A stretch of 35,829 nt of DNA, from NCBI GenBank assembly GCA_945874805.1, contig CAMCJI010000011.1:1-35829 (forward strand), in the 5' to 3' direction. This document shows positions 23,615 to 34,009 of the stretch, one piece after another. Under the pieces are notes generated by a model that worked only from the letters and a program-made list of their open reading frames with translations, did no database searches and was not told where the DNA came from. The DNA is from Asaia bogorensis. Its GTDB lineage: Bacteria > Pseudomonadota > Alphaproteobacteria > Acetobacterales > Acetobacteraceae. A program made the position numbers and the translations under genes. Numbering within the stretch: the stretch's first letter is position 1; each line of letters begins with the position of its first letter.

Positions 23615-25321
23615 ATGCATCAATCACACGCACTGCGCCGTCTGGTCCTGCTCGCCGCCATTACGCTTTCGGCGTGCGCGGCATCGAACCCAATTTCGCC
23701 CTCGCTGGCGCAATCGCCCAGCCCGCGGGTGCGAATCGGCGGGCCGGTGGCCGCCCAGCTGGTGGCGCGCCACGCGCTCTCGGCCGGTGATATCGACGTG
23801 GCCACCGAGGCGTATCAGAGCCTGCTGGCACGCGACACCGACAACATGGAACTGCGCCAGCAGGCCTTTCTGACGGCGCTGGTCGCTGGGCGGCCGGAGG
23901 CGGTGCGCCTGGCGCGGCTGCTGCCGAACAACCAGGGCGCTCTGCTGCTGCTGGCCGGCAACGATGCGCGCGAGGGCAACTGGCGCGGTGCGGAGGCACG
24001 GCTGAACACCTTGCCGCGCCAGGGGCTGATGGACCTGCTGCGGCCGATGCTGGTGGCGTGGCTGCAGGCCGGGGCGGGGCAGACGGAGGCCGCACTGGCG
24101 ATCCTGAGGCCGCTGACCGAGGCGCCGCGGCTGCGCGCCATCTACGCCATCAACGCGGCGACCATCGCCGACCTCGGTGGCAACAATGCTGAGGCGGGGC
24201 GCTACTACCGCATGGCCAATGCCGAGAACGGCGGCGGCAATCTGCAGGTCGCCCGGCTCTATGCCAGCTGGCTCGCGCGGCAGGGCGAAAGTGGTGAGGC
24301 CGAGCGGGTGATGCTGGGCATCAGTGTCAACGACGACGTGGCGATGGTGATGCCGGCGATCATGCGCAACATCGCCGAACGGCAGATCACCAAGGCGACG
24401 GACGGGATGGCGGAGGTTTATACCGCGCTCGCCGCCCTGTTGCGCACGCAGGATTCCGGCGAGTTTCCGGTGGTGATGCTGCGCCTGGCGCTGCATCTGC
24501 GCCCCGACCACACGACGGCGCGCCTGCTGCTGGCCGAGATCGCCGCGGCCGGCAAGCATCCGGAGACGGCGCTGCCGGTTATCGCCTCGGTCGCGGCGGA
24601 TGATCCGCTTTCGGCGGTGGTGCGGATGCGCCGCGTCGCCATCCTGCACAAGCTGCGGCGCAGCGACGAGGCGCTGGGCGTGCTTGATCAGCTCGCCCGC
24701 GAACTGCCGGACCGGCCGGAGCCGCTGGCCGCGCGCGGGGACATCCTGCGCAACCTGCACCGCTACGGGGAGGCGGTGGCAGCTTATGACAAGGCCGTCG
24801 CCCTGGTGCCCTCACCGACGCGGGCGGAGTGGGTGCTGTTCTATGATCGCGGCATCGCGCTGGATCGGGACAAGCAATGGGCGAAGGCGGAGGCAGACCT
24901 GCTGCGCGCCCTCGATCTCGCGCCGGATCAGCCCTTCGTGTTGAATTATCTCGGTTATTCCTGGGCGGAGCAGGGCACCAACCTGCCGCGCGCGCGGGCG
25001 ATGATCGAGAGGGCGGCCAACCTGCGCCCCGATGACGGGGCGATCACCGACAGCCTCGGCTGGGTGATGTTCAAGCTCGGCGATGTGCCGGCCGCGGTGC
25101 GGCTGATGGAGCGCGCGGTGGAGCTGGAACCGCAGGACGCGACGATCACCGCGCATCTCGGCGACGTGTATTGGGCGGCCGGCCGGCAGCTGGAGGCGGT
25201 GTTTCAGTGGCGCCGCGCCCTGGCGCTGAACCCCGATGCGGAGGAGACCCGCAAGCTGGAGGCGCGCATCCGCGAGGGCGAGATCGTGCTGGGGGGCAAC
25301 AAGGCGGCCGCCCTGCCGTGA
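23615..25321 (+). CDS. TPR-repeat lipoprotein
   Basis: The 568-residue protein begins with a lipoprotein signal, [11 protein letters not shown] with the lipidated Cys21, and continues as arrays of tetratricopeptide repeats. The clearest TPR units are in the C-terminal half (about 350-540), for example [40 protein letters not shown] and [18 protein letters not shown]. It is probably an envelope scaffold; proteins like this next to ispE are common in Rhodospirillales. The stop overlaps the GTG start of ispE (GTGA at 25318-25321). ATG 23615 gives a proper signal peptide; a TATA-like -10 (GATACACT) precedes it by about 15 bases. Confidence 0.88.
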   Translation: MHQSHALRRLVLLAAITLSACAASNPISPSLAQSPSPRVRIGGPVAAQLVARHALSAGDIDVATEAYQSLLARDTDNMELRQQAFLTALVAGRPEAVRLARLLPNNQGALLLLAGNDAREGNWRGAEARLNTLPRQGLMDLLRPMLVAWLQAGAGQTEAALAILRPLTEAPRLRAIYAINAATIADLGGNNAEAGRYYRMANAENGGGNLQVARLYASWLARQGESGEAERVMLGISVNDDVAMVMPAIMRNIAERQITKATDGMAEVYTALAALLRTQDSGEFPVVMLRLALHLRPDHTTARLLLAEIAAAGKHPETALPVIASVAADDPLSAVVRMRRVAILHKLRRSDEALGVLDQLARELPDRPEPLAARGDILRNLHRYGEAVAAYDKAVALVPSPTRAEWVLFYDRGIALDRDKQWAKAEADLLRALDLAPDQPFVLNYLGYSWAEQGTNLPRARAMIERAANLRPDDGAITDSLGWVMFKLGDVPAAVRLMERAVELEPQDATITAHLGDVYWAAGRQLEAVFQWRRALALNPDAEETRKLEARIREGEIVLGGNKAAALP

Positions 25322-26169
25322 CCCCGGCGGACGGCTACGCGCGCGCCAAGGTCAATCTGTTCCTGCACGTCACCGGCCGGCGCGCGGACGGCTACCATCT
25401 GCTCGACAGCCTCGCGGTGTTCCCCGATGTCGGCGACCGGCTGACGGTCGCTCCGGCGGTGGCATTGAGCCTGGACGTGCATGGGCCCTTCGCGCCGGGC
25501 CTTGCGGGCGAGGCGGATAATCTCGTGCTGCGGGCGGCGCGGGCACTGGGAGGCCAGGGCGTGCGGCTGGGGCTGGAGAAGAACCTGCCGATCGCCTCGG
25601 GCATCGGCGGCGGCTCGGCCGATGCCGCCGCGGCCCTACGGCTGCTGGCGGCACTATGGGGCGTGGCTGCCGATCTGCCGGCGATCGCGCTGGGGCTGGG
25701 GGCGGATGTTCCGGTGTGCCTGGCCAGCCGGCCGGCGCGGATGCAGGGGGTCGGCGAAATCCTGCTGGCCGCACCCGCTTTGCCGGCCTGTGGCATCGTG
25801 CTCGTCAACCCCGGCGTGGCGGTGGCAACCCCCTCCGTGTTCCGCGCCCGCGCGCCCGGCTTCACCCCGCCCGCCGTGCTGCCGGAGGGCTGGGGGGACG
25901 CGGCGGCGATGGCCCGCGACCTCGCCGCCTGCACCAACGATCTGCAAGCCGCCGCCATCGGCCTGTACCCGGCCATCGCCGAGGTGCTCGCCGCGCTGGC
26001 CGCAGCACCCGGGGCGCTGCTGGCGCGGATGAGCGGCTCCGGCGCCACCTGTTTCGCGCTGTTCGCTGACGCCGCGGCCGCACGCACCGCCGCCGCCGGC
26101 CTCGCCCGGCCGGGCTGGTGGTGCTGGGGCGGGCGGATGGGGGTTGCGAGCGGCGAAGGCGGCCCCTAA
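25318..26169 (+). CDS. ispE: 4-diphosphocytidyl-2-C-methyl-D-erythritol kinase
   Basis: IspE phosphorylates CDP-methylerythritol in the MEP pathway to isoprenoids. The 283-residue GHMP kinase has Lys11 in [23 protein letters not shown], the ATP-binding [13 protein letters not shown] at 91-103, catalytic Asp130 in GADVPVCL, and the C-terminal [12 protein letters not shown]. The start is GTG 25318, overlapping the TGA of the TPR lipoprotein gene, so translation is coupled. It ends 13 bp before tRNA-Gln. The C-terminus ([17 protein letters not shown]) is ordinary for the family. Confidence 0.94.
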   Translation: MTPADGYARAKVNLFLHVTGRRADGYHLLDSLAVFPDVGDRLTVAPAVALSLDVHGPFAPGLAGEADNLVLRAARALGGQGVRLGLEKNLPIASGIGGGSADAAAALRLLAALWGVAADLPAIALGLGADVPVCLASRPARMQGVGEILLAAPALPACGIVLVNPGVAVATPSVFRARAPGFTPPAVLPEGWGDAAAMARDLAACTNDLQAAAIGLYPAIAEVLAALAAAPGALLARMSGSGATCFALFADAAAARTAAAGLARPGWWCWGGRMGVASGEGGP

Positions 26170-26182
26170 TAGCGGGGGCCGG

Positions 26183-26257
26183 TGGGGCGTCGCCAAGCGG
26201 TAAGGCAGCGGATTTTGATTCCGCCATTCGGAGGTTCGATCCCTCCCGCCCCAGCCA
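26183..26257 (+). tRNA. tRNA-Gln (anticodon TTG)
   Basis: A full cloverleaf is visible. The acceptor stem pairs TGGGGCG (26183-26189) with CGCCCCA (26247-26253), then discriminator G and an encoded CCA (26255-26257). The anticodon loop TTTTGAT has TTG at 26215-26217 on stem GCGGA/TCCGC. The T-arm is GGAGG-TTCGATC-CCTCC. It directly precedes a compositionally distinct gene bracketed by repeat units. Confidence 0.96.
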
Positions 26258-26287
26258 GCGCCAGGGCTCGCAGACAAGGGAATTGAG

Positions 26288-26348
26288 CTTCTTCTTGCGA
26301 TGAACGAGCGACGGCGAAGGCGCCGCGCAGGAAAGAAGCAAAACATTT
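26288..26348 (+). repeat. Palindromic unit R6 (left arm of pair 3)
   Basis: CTTCTTCTTGCG, about 30 bp of GC-rich insert, then GAAAGAAGCAAAACATTT. It keeps the outer and inner ends of the family but carries extra DNA in the loop. It lies 31 bp after tRNA-Gln and 41 bp before the adenylation gene. Confidence 0.6.
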
Positions 26349-26388
26349 CGTCCGTGCCTGAACCGACGATTGATAGTGTAGGAAACGA

Positions 26389-27930
26389 ATGGTTCCGCCC
26401 GTGTTGTCGGCCGCCGAACATGCTGAACCCACCGCTATCACCCTGATTGAGAAACAGGCGGGGCTTCGGGGGTCGCAGGTGGCACTGATCGGTAGCGATC
26501 GCACCTTGACGTTCGACGAGATGAACCGTTCCGCGAACCGATTGGCATTCACGCTGCAGGAAACACTTGGGCTCGCGGCAGGCTTCGTCGCCGTGTGCCT
26601 GCCACCTTCCGTGGACCGAATCATCGCAGTGCTTGGCATACTCAAGTCCGGCCGGGGCTATGCCGTGATTGATCCCCGTCTGCATGATCAGGGCCTGCGC
26701 GATCTGGTTGGACATGCCGAAGCTCTGTGTGTTGTGACCAACCCAATCCTTGCCGCCCGTTTCGACGGGGAAGTGCGAACACTCGACATTGCGGAATGCT
26801 ATCGGTGCGGGCGGGATAGTAATCCGGGCATAGGCGCAGGGCCGGACGCCCCAGCCTATCTGCGCTACACGTCAGGTTCCACCGGCACGCCGAAGGGCGT
26901 GCTTCACAGCCACCGTGCCGCCTTGGGCCAAGGTTTCGCATTTGTGGAATCCGTAGACCTGCGCGCTGGCGACCGACTTTGCTGTTTCACGTTCTTTCCG
27001 CACGCGTCGGTCTTTGGCACTCTGATGACCGGTGCAGCCCTGCATATCGTCGATACCATGAGCGAGGGCCTTCGCGCGATCGCAGGCCGATTGCGGCAGG
27101 ATCGGGTCACCGTGCTGTCCAGTTTTCCTTCGATGCTCAGATCCCTGTCGGTGGTGCTTCTGCCCGGTGGGCGCCTGGCCGATTTGCGCAGGATCAGCTT
27201 CAGTGGCGAGCCGATCACCGCAAGCGATATCAATTTGGCGATGCGCCTCATGCCCGAAGGCGGCGTAGCCACGAACAGCTATGGCAGTACGGAATTCGTC
27301 ATGATTGCATCGCATTCTGTCCGCGGTGCGTTACCGGACTCCGCCGTGGTGCCATCTGGCCGGCCGCTGTCCGGGGTGGAGGTGCGTCTTGTCGACGCCC
27401 GCGGAGATCCTGTGCCAAATGGTGAAACCGGCGAAATAACCGTTCGTGCTCCATTCATGAGTTCAGGATATTGGAAGAACCCCGATCTGACGCGCGAAAT
27501 ATTCGGAAGCGCTACGCCCCAGGACGGCAAGACCTATTACCATACCGGTGATGTCGGGCTTGTGGATTCGACTGGGATCATCACAGTCCTCGGTCGGGAG
27601 GACAACCAGATTAAGCTGCGCGCACACCGCATCACACCGGAGGAGATCGAGACTGTGTTGCTGCGTCATCCCACGATCGGTGCAGCGGCCGTTCGAGCCT
27701 TTACGGACGAACAGGGAAGATCTTCCCTCGTCGCATACTTGGTGTCCGCACCCGATGCCGTAGTGGAACCGGCGGTGTTGCGCGCCTTTGCGCAACGACA
27801 TCTCCCCACATACATGGTGCCATCCGCCTTTCTTCCGATCGAGGCGTTGCCGCAGACGGTTGGTGGCAAGCTGGATCGCGCTGCGTTGCCGCACCCTCTG
27901 CCGCTAACGCGCGCCAGCCAGCGCCGCTAG
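26389..27930 (+). CDS. Stand-alone adenylation (ANL superfamily) enzyme
   Basis: The enzyme should activate a carboxylic acid with ATP to an acyl-adenylate. The 513-residue protein has the NRPS-type core motifs: TSGSTGTPKG (161-170), NSYGSTEF, YHTGDVG, GREDNQIKLRAHRI and the C-terminal VGGKLDR with catalytic Lys494. It stops right after this motif, without the carrier-protein domain found in NRPS modules. At the place of the A4 motif FDxS it has PHAS (204-207). The Asp that binds the amino group in alpha-amino-acid A domains is thus replaced by His, so the substrate is probably not a normal alpha-amino acid. Codon use is visibly less GC-rich than in neighbours, suggesting transfer. AGGA is 5 bases before ATG 26389. 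No partner carrier protein is nearby. Confidence 0.85.
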   Translation: MVPPVLSAAEHAEPTAITLIEKQAGLRGSQVALIGSDRTLTFDEMNRSANRLAFTLQETLGLAAGFVAVCLPPSVDRIIAVLGILKSGRGYAVIDPRLHDQGLRDLVGHAEALCVVTNPILAARFDGEVRTLDIAECYRCGRDSNPGIGAGPDAPAYLRYTSGSTGTPKGVLHSHRAALGQGFAFVESVDLRAGDRLCCFTFFPHASVFGTLMTGAALHIVDTMSEGLRAIAGRLRQDRVTVLSSFPSMLRSLSVVLLPGGRLADLRRISFSGEPITASDINLAMRLMPEGGVATNSYGSTEFVMIASHSVRGALPDSAVVPSGRPLSGVEVRLVDARGDPVPNGETGEITVRAPFMSSGYWKNPDLTREIFGSATPQDGKTYYHTGDVGLVDSTGIITVLGREDNQIKLRAHRITPEEIETVLLRHPTIGAAAVRAFTDEQGRSSLVAYLVSAPDAVVEPAVLRAFAQRHLPTYMVPSAFLPIEALPQTVGGKLDRAALPHPLPLTRASQRR

Positions 27931-28070
27931 AGCGAAAGCCGGCCTGACAGACGGTCGATTTTCAGTCCAGCCACTCGATCAAGAACGCAAATCTTCCGAT
28001 TGGCCAGCAGTTGCGAACTCTCAATCCGTCGATCAGTCTTCGAGACTGACCGACGATCTGGGACAGCTCC

Positions 28071-28121
28071 AAAGCTTGCTGTTTCCTCTTTTCAAAAAGG
28101 AAGACGCTTTCGTTGCCTTCC
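28071..28121 (-). repeat. Palindromic unit R7 (right arm of pair 3)
   Basis: On the minus strand: GGAAGGCAACGAAAGCGT, CTTCCTTTTTG, AAAAGAGGAAAC, AGCAAGCTTT. GGAAG/CTTCC followed by TTTTT is a convincing intrinsic terminator for the DUF2059 gene, whose stop is 6 bp away. With R6 it encloses the adenylation gene. The preceding stretch 27931-28070 has no gene, only a TCAGTC/GACTGA hairpin near 28034-28050. Confidence 0.7.
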
Positions 28122-28126
28122 GGCGA

Positions 28127-28630
28127 TCAAAGCTTGAACCCCCGCCGCCGCAGGGTCTCGCCGTGCTTCGCCATTGCCTCGTTGCTCACCCGCTGCCCCC
28201 AGAGCGCGCCGAGTTCGAAGGTCAGCCGGCCGAGCTGGGCTTGCTGGCGCAGCAGGGTCTGGCCAATCGGGGAGGCGTAGAAGGCCTGCAGGCCGCGCAG
28301 GTCTTCGGCGGAGAACAGGGTGGCGTAGACCTCGGTGATCGCGTTGGTCAGCTCGGGCATGCGGGCGCGGAAATCCGGCAGCAGCACGTCATCGACGGCT
28401 TCCGCCGCCTGCGCCTCCGTTTTGCCGCTGCCTTGGGCGAGGAGGCGGATGAACTGGCCGCGCAGGGCGCCGAGCATCTCGCGCTGCTGTTCGACCAGGT
28501 TGATCTGGGTGACCAGCGCCGCCGCTTCGCGCCGCGAATCGGGCGTGGCGGCTGGCGGCTGGGCGCGGGCGGGGGCCGCCAGCAGGCCGGTCAGCAGGGC
28601 GGCGGCGATCAGGCGGGGGAAGCGGGGCAT
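28127..28630 (-). CDS. Secreted DUF2059-family protein
   Basis: The 167-residue protein has a signal peptide (residues 1-24, ending APARAQ) and an all-helical body. The body contains LFSAEDLRGLQAFYASPIGQ followed by TLLRQQ, the hallmark of DUF2059. Members are periplasmic or exported proteins of unknown function. ATG 28630 is chosen because GGAGA lies about 9 bases upstream and the signal peptide then starts cleanly (MPRFPRLIAAALL). It diverges from the MaoC-like gene with a 190-bp intergenic region carrying the paired TACGTA sites. Confidence 0.85.
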   Translation of the reverse strand: MPRFPRLIAAALLTGLLAAPARAQPPAATPDSRREAAALVTQINLVEQQREMLGALRGQFIRLLAQGSGKTEAQAAEAVDDVLLPDFRARMPELTNAITEVYATLFSAEDLRGLQAFYASPIGQTLLRQQAQLGRLTFELGALWGQRVSNEAMAKHGETLRRRGFKL

Positions 28631-28755
28631 GGGGACAATTCTCCAGGATCGCGCCAATCTAGCTGGTTCCGGCCTGAACACGCAGCGGCAAGCGTATACC
28701 GTTCGGGGCGCCGAGGGCGATCACCAAACCGTGAATGGAATTTTTCTGTCAAATT

Positions 28756-28772
28756 TACGTAACCAGTACGTA
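28756..28772. promoter_or_regulatory. Paired TACGTA boxes in a divergent promoter region
   Basis: Two identical palindromic hexamers TACGTA (28756-28761 and 28767-28772) are spaced 11 bp centre to centre, one helical turn, in the AT-rich part of the intergenic region. They overlap a plausible promoter for the downstream fatty-acid genes. This looks like an operator for a dimeric regulator (TetR-type regulators of fatty-acid genes use ACGT-containing sites); the regulator is unknown. Confidence 0.45.
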
Positions 28773-28820
28773 GGATTGAGACACCGCCAGCCAAGGCGGA
28801 CGCAAAAAAGGGATGGACGC

Positions 28821-29621
28821 ATGGATCCGCTGTCGCTCGGTCCCTATCGGGTCAAGGCCCACAACACCGCGCAGGCGAGCGAGAATCGCATCCACAGCGA
28901 TGCGATGGCGCGCCGCTTCGGGTTTACCGGCGGGCTGGTGCCGGGGGTGGAGGTGTATGCCTACATGACGCATCTGCCGGTGCTGCGCTGGGGGGAGGCG
29001 TTCCTGGCGGGGGGCTGGATGAATTGCCGGTTTGCCTCACCGGTTTATGACGGCGACGATGCCGTTGTCTCGGCCAGCGCCACGGAGGAGGGCATTGCCA
29101 TCTCGGTCGAAAGCCGGGGGGCGGCTTGCGCCAGCGGGGCGGCGGGGTTGCTGGCGGCCCCGCCCGCGCTGCCGGTATTGCCTGCCGCCGCGCCGCCGTT
29201 GGCCGGGCAGCGCCCGCCGGCGAGCGAGGCGAGCCTGGCGCCGGGGACCGTGTTCGCCACCACGCCGGAGCGGATGGAGCCGGCGGTGGTGGCGCAGTAT
29301 CTGCGCGATATCCGCGAGACCAGCCGGCTGTTCGCGCGGACGGGGGCGCTGCATCCGGGCCTGGTGCTGCGCGCGTGCAACCGGCTGCTGATGGAGAACG
29401 TGGTGCTCGGCCCCTGGATCCATGCCGGCAGCGAGGTGCGCAATCTCGGCCTGGCCCGCGTTGGCGCCCAGCTCTCCGCACATGGCGTGGTGGCCGTGCG
29501 CGAGGTGCGGGGCGGGCATCACTTCGTGGAGCTGGATGTGGTGGTGAGTGCGGACGCCGCTCCCATCGCGCTGGTGCGCCACGTGGCGATCTGGCGGCCG
29601 CGGCAGGTGGGCGCGGACTGA
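28821..29621 (+). CDS. MaoC-like hotdog-fold protein
   Basis: The 266-residue protein starts with a segment typical of MaoC-type hydratases: SENRIHSDAMARRFGFTGGL then VPGVEVYAYM (about residues 20-49). A second, more diverged hotdog-like half follows, giving a double-hotdog size. The usual catalytic D-x-H dyad of (R)-hydratases is not evident: the position reads IHSDAMARRFGF. It may bind acyl-CoA or have an altered chemistry; this is inferred. ATG 28821 has AGGGA about 9 bases upstream. It precedes a FadJ-type gene by 86 bp, supporting a role in acyl-CoA metabolism. Confidence 0.65.
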   Translation: MDPLSLGPYRVKAHNTAQASENRIHSDAMARRFGFTGGLVPGVEVYAYMTHLPVLRWGEAFLAGGWMNCRFASPVYDGDDAVVSASATEEGIAISVESRGAACASGAAGLLAAPPALPVLPAAAPPLAGQRPPASEASLAPGTVFATTPERMEPAVVAQYLRDIRETSRLFARTGALHPGLVLRACNRLLMENVVLGPWIHAGSEVRNLGLARVGAQLSAHGVVAVREVRGGHHFVELDVVVSADAAPIALVRHVAIWRPRQVGAD

Positions 29622-29707
29622 GGCCTCACCCAACCGGCCGGCATGGCGACAAGCCCGCGCAATCGCGCTAGAGACCCTGGCAGGAACGACAGATCCAGGG
29701 GGTCCCG

Positions 29708-31786
<2,079 letters not shown>

Positions 31787-31792
31787 CGCTTG

Positions 31793-32899
31793 ATGGCAGT
31801 GCGGGTGGATGTCGCCTGCTGCTTCGATGCGGCGATGGCGCTCCCTGCGGCCGTGCTTGCGGCCTCGATCGCGAGGGCAACGCGGGATGCCGAGGTGACG
31901 CTGCATCTGGTGCATCTACCCGGTGCGCGGGCCGATGCGGCGCGGATCGTCCGGGCGCAGGGCTCGGCCAGGTTTTGCGTTGCCTGCTACGAGGTCGCGC
32001 CGCAGAGTCTGGGCCTGGAGGCCGACGAAATCTCCTTCGCGCCCACCTATCTGCGCCTCGCATTGGCTCGGGTGCTGCCGGTGGAGCGGGTGATCTATCT
32101 CGACTGCGACACGGTGGTGCTGCGCTCGCTGCGGCCGCTGGCGGAGCTTGATCTCGGCGGCGCGATAGTGGCGGCGGTGGGCGACCACTATCTCAGCGGG
32201 CATCAGCGCGGCACCGGCGAGCGGCTGCGGTTCCAGGGCGGGACGCTGAGCGTTGATGACTATGTGCGCGACGTCGTGCAGTTGCCGGGCGGGCCGGATG
32301 CCTACTGCAATGCCGGAGTGGTGGTGGTGGACCTCGCCGCCTGGCGGGCGGCGGGGATGACGGAGCAGTGCCTGGCCTTTACCCGGCGGGTACGGGACCG
32401 GCATTTCCATGATCAGGACGCGATCAACCATCTGATCCAGGGGCGCTTTGTCCGGTTGGACCCGCGCTGGAACGCGCTGTGCTTCGCTGTGGGCTTTTAT
32501 CAGGTGCCGGGCCGCGGGCTGCCGTTTCCGGGCGGGGTTTGGGGGGAGGTGCTGGCGCAGTGGCGCGACGATCCCTGGATCGTGCATTTCGCCGCCGGGT
32601 CTGGCCCGTGGCGCCATCCGCATACGCCATCTGGGCGGGCGGCGGCGTTCTGGCGGTTCGCGACCCCCGTGGCGGTCGGGGTACCGCACGGGCTGCGGCT
32701 GCTGGCATTGCGGGCAAGGGTGACGGCGGCGGCGCTGCCCTATCGCCGCCGGCACTTGGCCAGCAGGCTGCGCGGCATGGCGCGGGCCGTGCTGGGGCGC
32801 TGCGCCGCCTGGCTGCGGGCGCTGCCCGGCCTGCGCCGCCTGCGCCCGCGCAGCCGCATCATCCGCGCCTGGCGCTGGTTCTCTCGCCGCGGCGCGTAG
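31793..32899 (+). CDS. GT8-family glycosyltransferase
   Basis: The 368-residue protein is a GT-A-fold retaining glycosyltransferase of family 8 (LPS galactosyl/glucosyltransferase type). The metal-binding DxD is Asp104-Cys-Asp106 in VIYLDCDTVVLRSL. YCNAGVVVVDLAAWR, FHDQDAINHLIQGR and a late HFAAGSGPW follow, all typical of the family. The last 70 residues are unusually rich in Arg and amphipathic (for example LPYRRRHLASRLRGMARAVL), probably a membrane-contacting tail. The ATG at 31793 comes 6 bp after the fadJ-type stop, so the two are co-transcribed although functionally unrelated. A TTG just before it is an alternative start. Confidence 0.87.
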   Translation: MAVRVDVACCFDAAMALPAAVLAASIARATRDAEVTLHLVHLPGARADAARIVRAQGSARFCVACYEVAPQSLGLEADEISFAPTYLRLALARVLPVERVIYLDCDTVVLRSLRPLAELDLGGAIVAAVGDHYLSGHQRGTGERLRFQGGTLSVDDYVRDVVQLPGGPDAYCNAGVVVVDLAAWRAAGMTEQCLAFTRRVRDRHFHDQDAINHLIQGRFVRLDPRWNALCFAVGFYQVPGRGLPFPGGVWGEVLAQWRDDPWIVHFAAGSGPWRHPHTPSGRAAAFWRFATPVAVGVPHGLRLLALRARVTAAALPYRRRHLASRLRGMARAVLGRCAAWLRALPGLRRLRPRSRIIRAWRWFSRRGA

Positions 32900-32906
32900 C
32901 GCTGCC

Positions 32907-33875
32907 TTAACGGCGGCGGCGGAGCAGTCCCAACCCCGCCAGCCCGGCGCCGAGCAGCAGCATCGAGGCGGGTTCGGGGATCGAATTGCCGTCGCTGACC
33001 TGCGCCTCGCCGGTAACGGCGAAGGCGGCGACGAAGATGTTGTCGTTGCGCGAGGGGTTGGCGGTGTTGATGACGATCGAGGTGTCGCCATTCATGATCT
33101 GGGCGATCAGGTTGTAGCGCTCATGGTCGTTGGCATAGCTCGGCAGGAAAGGCGAGAAGGCGTCGTTGTCGCCGCCCATGGTGATCAGGTTGCCGTCGCT
33201 GAGCCCGCCATCGATATTGTCGTCATTGTTGCCGGCTGTCTCGGTGATGGTGGTGCCGTTGACGGTGATGGTGGATTGCTGGCTGCAGCAGGAGAAGCCG
33301 ATGCCCAGCCGCATTTCCGCCCGGAAACCGGGGGCCGCGGGGTTGAGCGCGGCGGCGAAGTTGAAGGTGGTGGTATCGCCGGCGGTGGCCGAGAAGCCGT
33401 CGAGGATCGCCACCGTCGTCGTCGGCAGGCTGCCGAGCGAATAGACAAGCACCAGCGCGCCGCCGTCTTGTGAGGCGTCGGTCTCGGTATAGCTGAAGTT
33501 GTAGGCCCCGCCCGCCCCGCCGTTGATCGCGGCGGCGACGATGCCGGTGACGTTGGCCCGCCCGGCGGCGAGAGCGCAGCAGGAGTCCGCGACGTCACCG
33601 AGGTTGGTGTAACTGATGGTATTGCCGTTCAGCGTGCCGCCGACGCCGGACAGCGTCGGGTTGTTGTATGTGGAGGTATAGAGATAGGCCGCCGTCACCA
33701 CGGCGCCGACCGGCGCGTTCAGCGTCATCGTGCAGAATTGGCCGGTGGAGCCGCAGCCGTCCGACGAAAGGTCGTAGGCGCCGGTGAAGGCTTGCAGCAG
33801 GCTCAGGCTGGCCGACGCGGGGGACGCGAAGGCGAGCCCGGCGACAGCCAGTGCCATGATCAGGAAACGGCGCAT
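32907..33875 (-). CDS. Secreted PEP-CTERM protein with vicinal Cys pairs
   Basis: The 322-residue protein has a signal peptide (1-22, ending ASPASAS) and ends in a canonical PEP-CTERM signal, IPEPASMLLLGAGLAGLGLL then RRRR. The body is beta-rich and Gly/Thr/Asn-rich. Six cysteines occur as C41, C48 and two adjacent pairs, C99-C100 and C196-C197, probably disulfide-linked outside the cell. No enzymatic motif is seen; a surface or matrix role is inferred from the sorting signal. ATG 33875 gives a clean signal peptide with AGCGGGAGT nearby upstream on the minus strand. It converges on the GT8 gene with a 7-bp gap. Confidence 0.85.
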   Translation of the reverse strand: MRRFLIMALAVAGLAFASPASASLSLLQAFTGAYDLSSDGCGSTGQFCTMTLNAPVGAVVTAAYLYTSTYNNPTLSGVGGTLNGNTISYTNLGDVADSCCALAAGRANVTGIVAAAINGGAGGAYNFSYTETDASQDGGALVLVYSLGSLPTTTVAILDGFSATAGDTTTFNFAAALNPAAPGFRAEMRLGIGFSCCSQQSTITVNGTTITETAGNNDDNIDGGLSDGNLITMGGDNDAFSPFLPSYANDHERYNLIAQIMNGDTSIVINTANPSRNDNIFVAAFAVTGEAQVSDGNSIPEPASMLLLGAGLAGLGLLRRRR

Positions 33876-34009
33876 AGGGTCACTCCCGCTTGAGATGCGG
33901 GGATCAATGCAAATTCCGTGCCTTGGATATTTTTAGTTATAGATCAATGCGCTGTCGCCGGGCAGTCCGGTTCAAAACACGAATGTGTAAAGTTTTCCGT
34001 CACATCCGC

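Noticed and set aside
27931-28075. Continuation of the adenylation gene into a carrier-protein domain by frameshift or stop read-through
   Set aside because: None of the three forward frames shows the carrier motif (LGG.S) or any similarity to one; the enzyme really appears to end at 27930.
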